From Cellulosimicrobium cellulans (GTDB lineage: Bacteria; Actinomycetota; Actinomycetes; Actinomycetales; Cellulomonadaceae), in the NCBI RefSeq assembly GCF_016921195.1, contig NZ_JAFGYF010000011.1, positions 55,067 through 119,066 on the forward strand: a stretch of 64,000 nt of DNA. The letters are read 5' to 3'. Numbering within the stretch: the first letter of the stretch is position 1; each line of letters opens with the position of its first letter. Both the position numbers and the translations under genes were made by a program. Under the pieces are notes generated by a model. The model had not been told where the DNA came from. It did not search any database and worked only from the letters and a program-made list of their open reading frames with translations. Positions 63,688 through 64,000 of the stretch are shown here, piece by piece.

Positions 63688-64000
63688 CGCCCCAGCCTAG
63701 TTCGCCCCCACCCCGGCCCGCCGCCGTCGACGTCCGCAGGGTCGCGGCCCTGGCCCGCGCGGTCGGGTCCGCGGCGCACGCTCGGCTCTCAGAGCCGCCA
63801 CGTCGGGCCCGCGAGGGGCATGGCCTCGGTGCTCGGGGCTGCGGCGCCCGCGGGCGGTCGCTCGGGCAGCACCGACCAGGGCGAGACGGAGCAAGGCGAG
63901 ACGGAGCAGGGCGGGGTGGGTGGTGGTGCCGCGTCGTGGTCGGGCCTGGCGGGAGCCGCGAGGAACGAGCGGCGGATGGTAGACGCGGCACCACCACCCA
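63688..64000. other. right-end non-coding stretch with 19-bp inverted repeat
   Basis: No credible gene is seen. It contains two copies of GGCGAGACGGAGCA (63881-63910). It also contains a perfect inverted repeat with 19-nt arms, 63917-63935 and 63982-64000 (TGGGTGGTGGTGCCGCGTC and complement), with a 46-nt loop. The repeat reaches the last base of the window, so it may extend further. Confidence 0.6.

Noticed and set aside
63697..63894. A 65-codon minus-strand frame before murB
   Set aside because: Arg/Pro-rich with no motif, no ribosome binding site and no family resemblance.

Overview
This window is chromosomal DNA from a high-GC Gram-positive bacterium of the Actinomycetota. GC-rich codons, frequent GTG and TTG starts, tRNA-Trp ahead of secE, short-LID adenylate kinase, DUF5709, YtrA-type GntR and a secreted GH18 chitinase with a CBM5/12-type domain all fit. 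A member of the Micrococcales such as the Cellulomonas/Cellulosimicrobium/Isoptericola group is my best guess, but I could not test this.

Most of the window is the ribosomal and RNA polymerase super-cluster, on the minus strand, so transcription runs from high to low coordinates. In transcription order: tRNA-Trp, secE, nusG, rplK, rplA (48.9-46.1 kb); rplJ, rplL (38.2-37.2 kb); rpoB, rpoC (36.7-29.2 kb); rpsL, rpsG, fusA, tuf (28.7-24.3 kb); the S10 operon rpsJ to rpsQ (23.8-18.4 kb); the spc operon rplN to rplO (18.2-13.9 kb); secY, adk, map, infA, rpmJ, rpsM, rpsK, rpoA, rplQ (13.6-7.1 kb); then truA and the 5' part of rplM (the window ends inside it). Long GC-rich hairpins mark most transcription-unit ends, and several sigma70-like promoters can be placed (rpsL, rpoB, rplJ, tRNA-Trp/secE, infA).

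Two places interrupt the usual gene order. Between rplQ and truA lie an alpha/beta hydrolase and a ROK-family kinase. Between rplA and rplJ lie 8 kb holding a chitinase and a four-gene minus-strand cassette: a sigma-70-family factor, a 165-aa Ig-like protein, a cytoplasmic subtilisin-like protease with hexapeptide repeats, and a TPR-CHAT (caspase-like) protein. Two gene pairs in the cassette overlap by a few bases, and a good promoter precedes the sigma gene. I regard it as the most likely under-described system here: a proteolytic relay with its own sigma factor, perhaps for stress response, cell suicide or phage defence. That role is inference.

From 49.1 kb rightward are accessory and signalling genes: an ABC-2 exporter with a NarL-type two-component system; adenosine deaminase; trans-aconitate methyltransferase behind an operator-like palindrome; an OmpR-type two-component operon headed by a small acidic membrane protein; a secreted PNTP-repeat protein; an APH-family phosphotransferase; a membrane protein with a YtrA-type GntR regulator; an L,D-transpeptidase lipoprotein; and murB. 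Direct repeats of TCTCAT/C at 11-bp periodicity lie upstream of the OmpR-type operon, the PNTP protein and the phosphotransferase, suggesting one small regulon. At the left end are trhO, an ABC-F ATPase, and DUF937 and DUF5709 proteins.

I saw no insertion sequence, prophage, CRISPR array, rRNA gene or replication origin.
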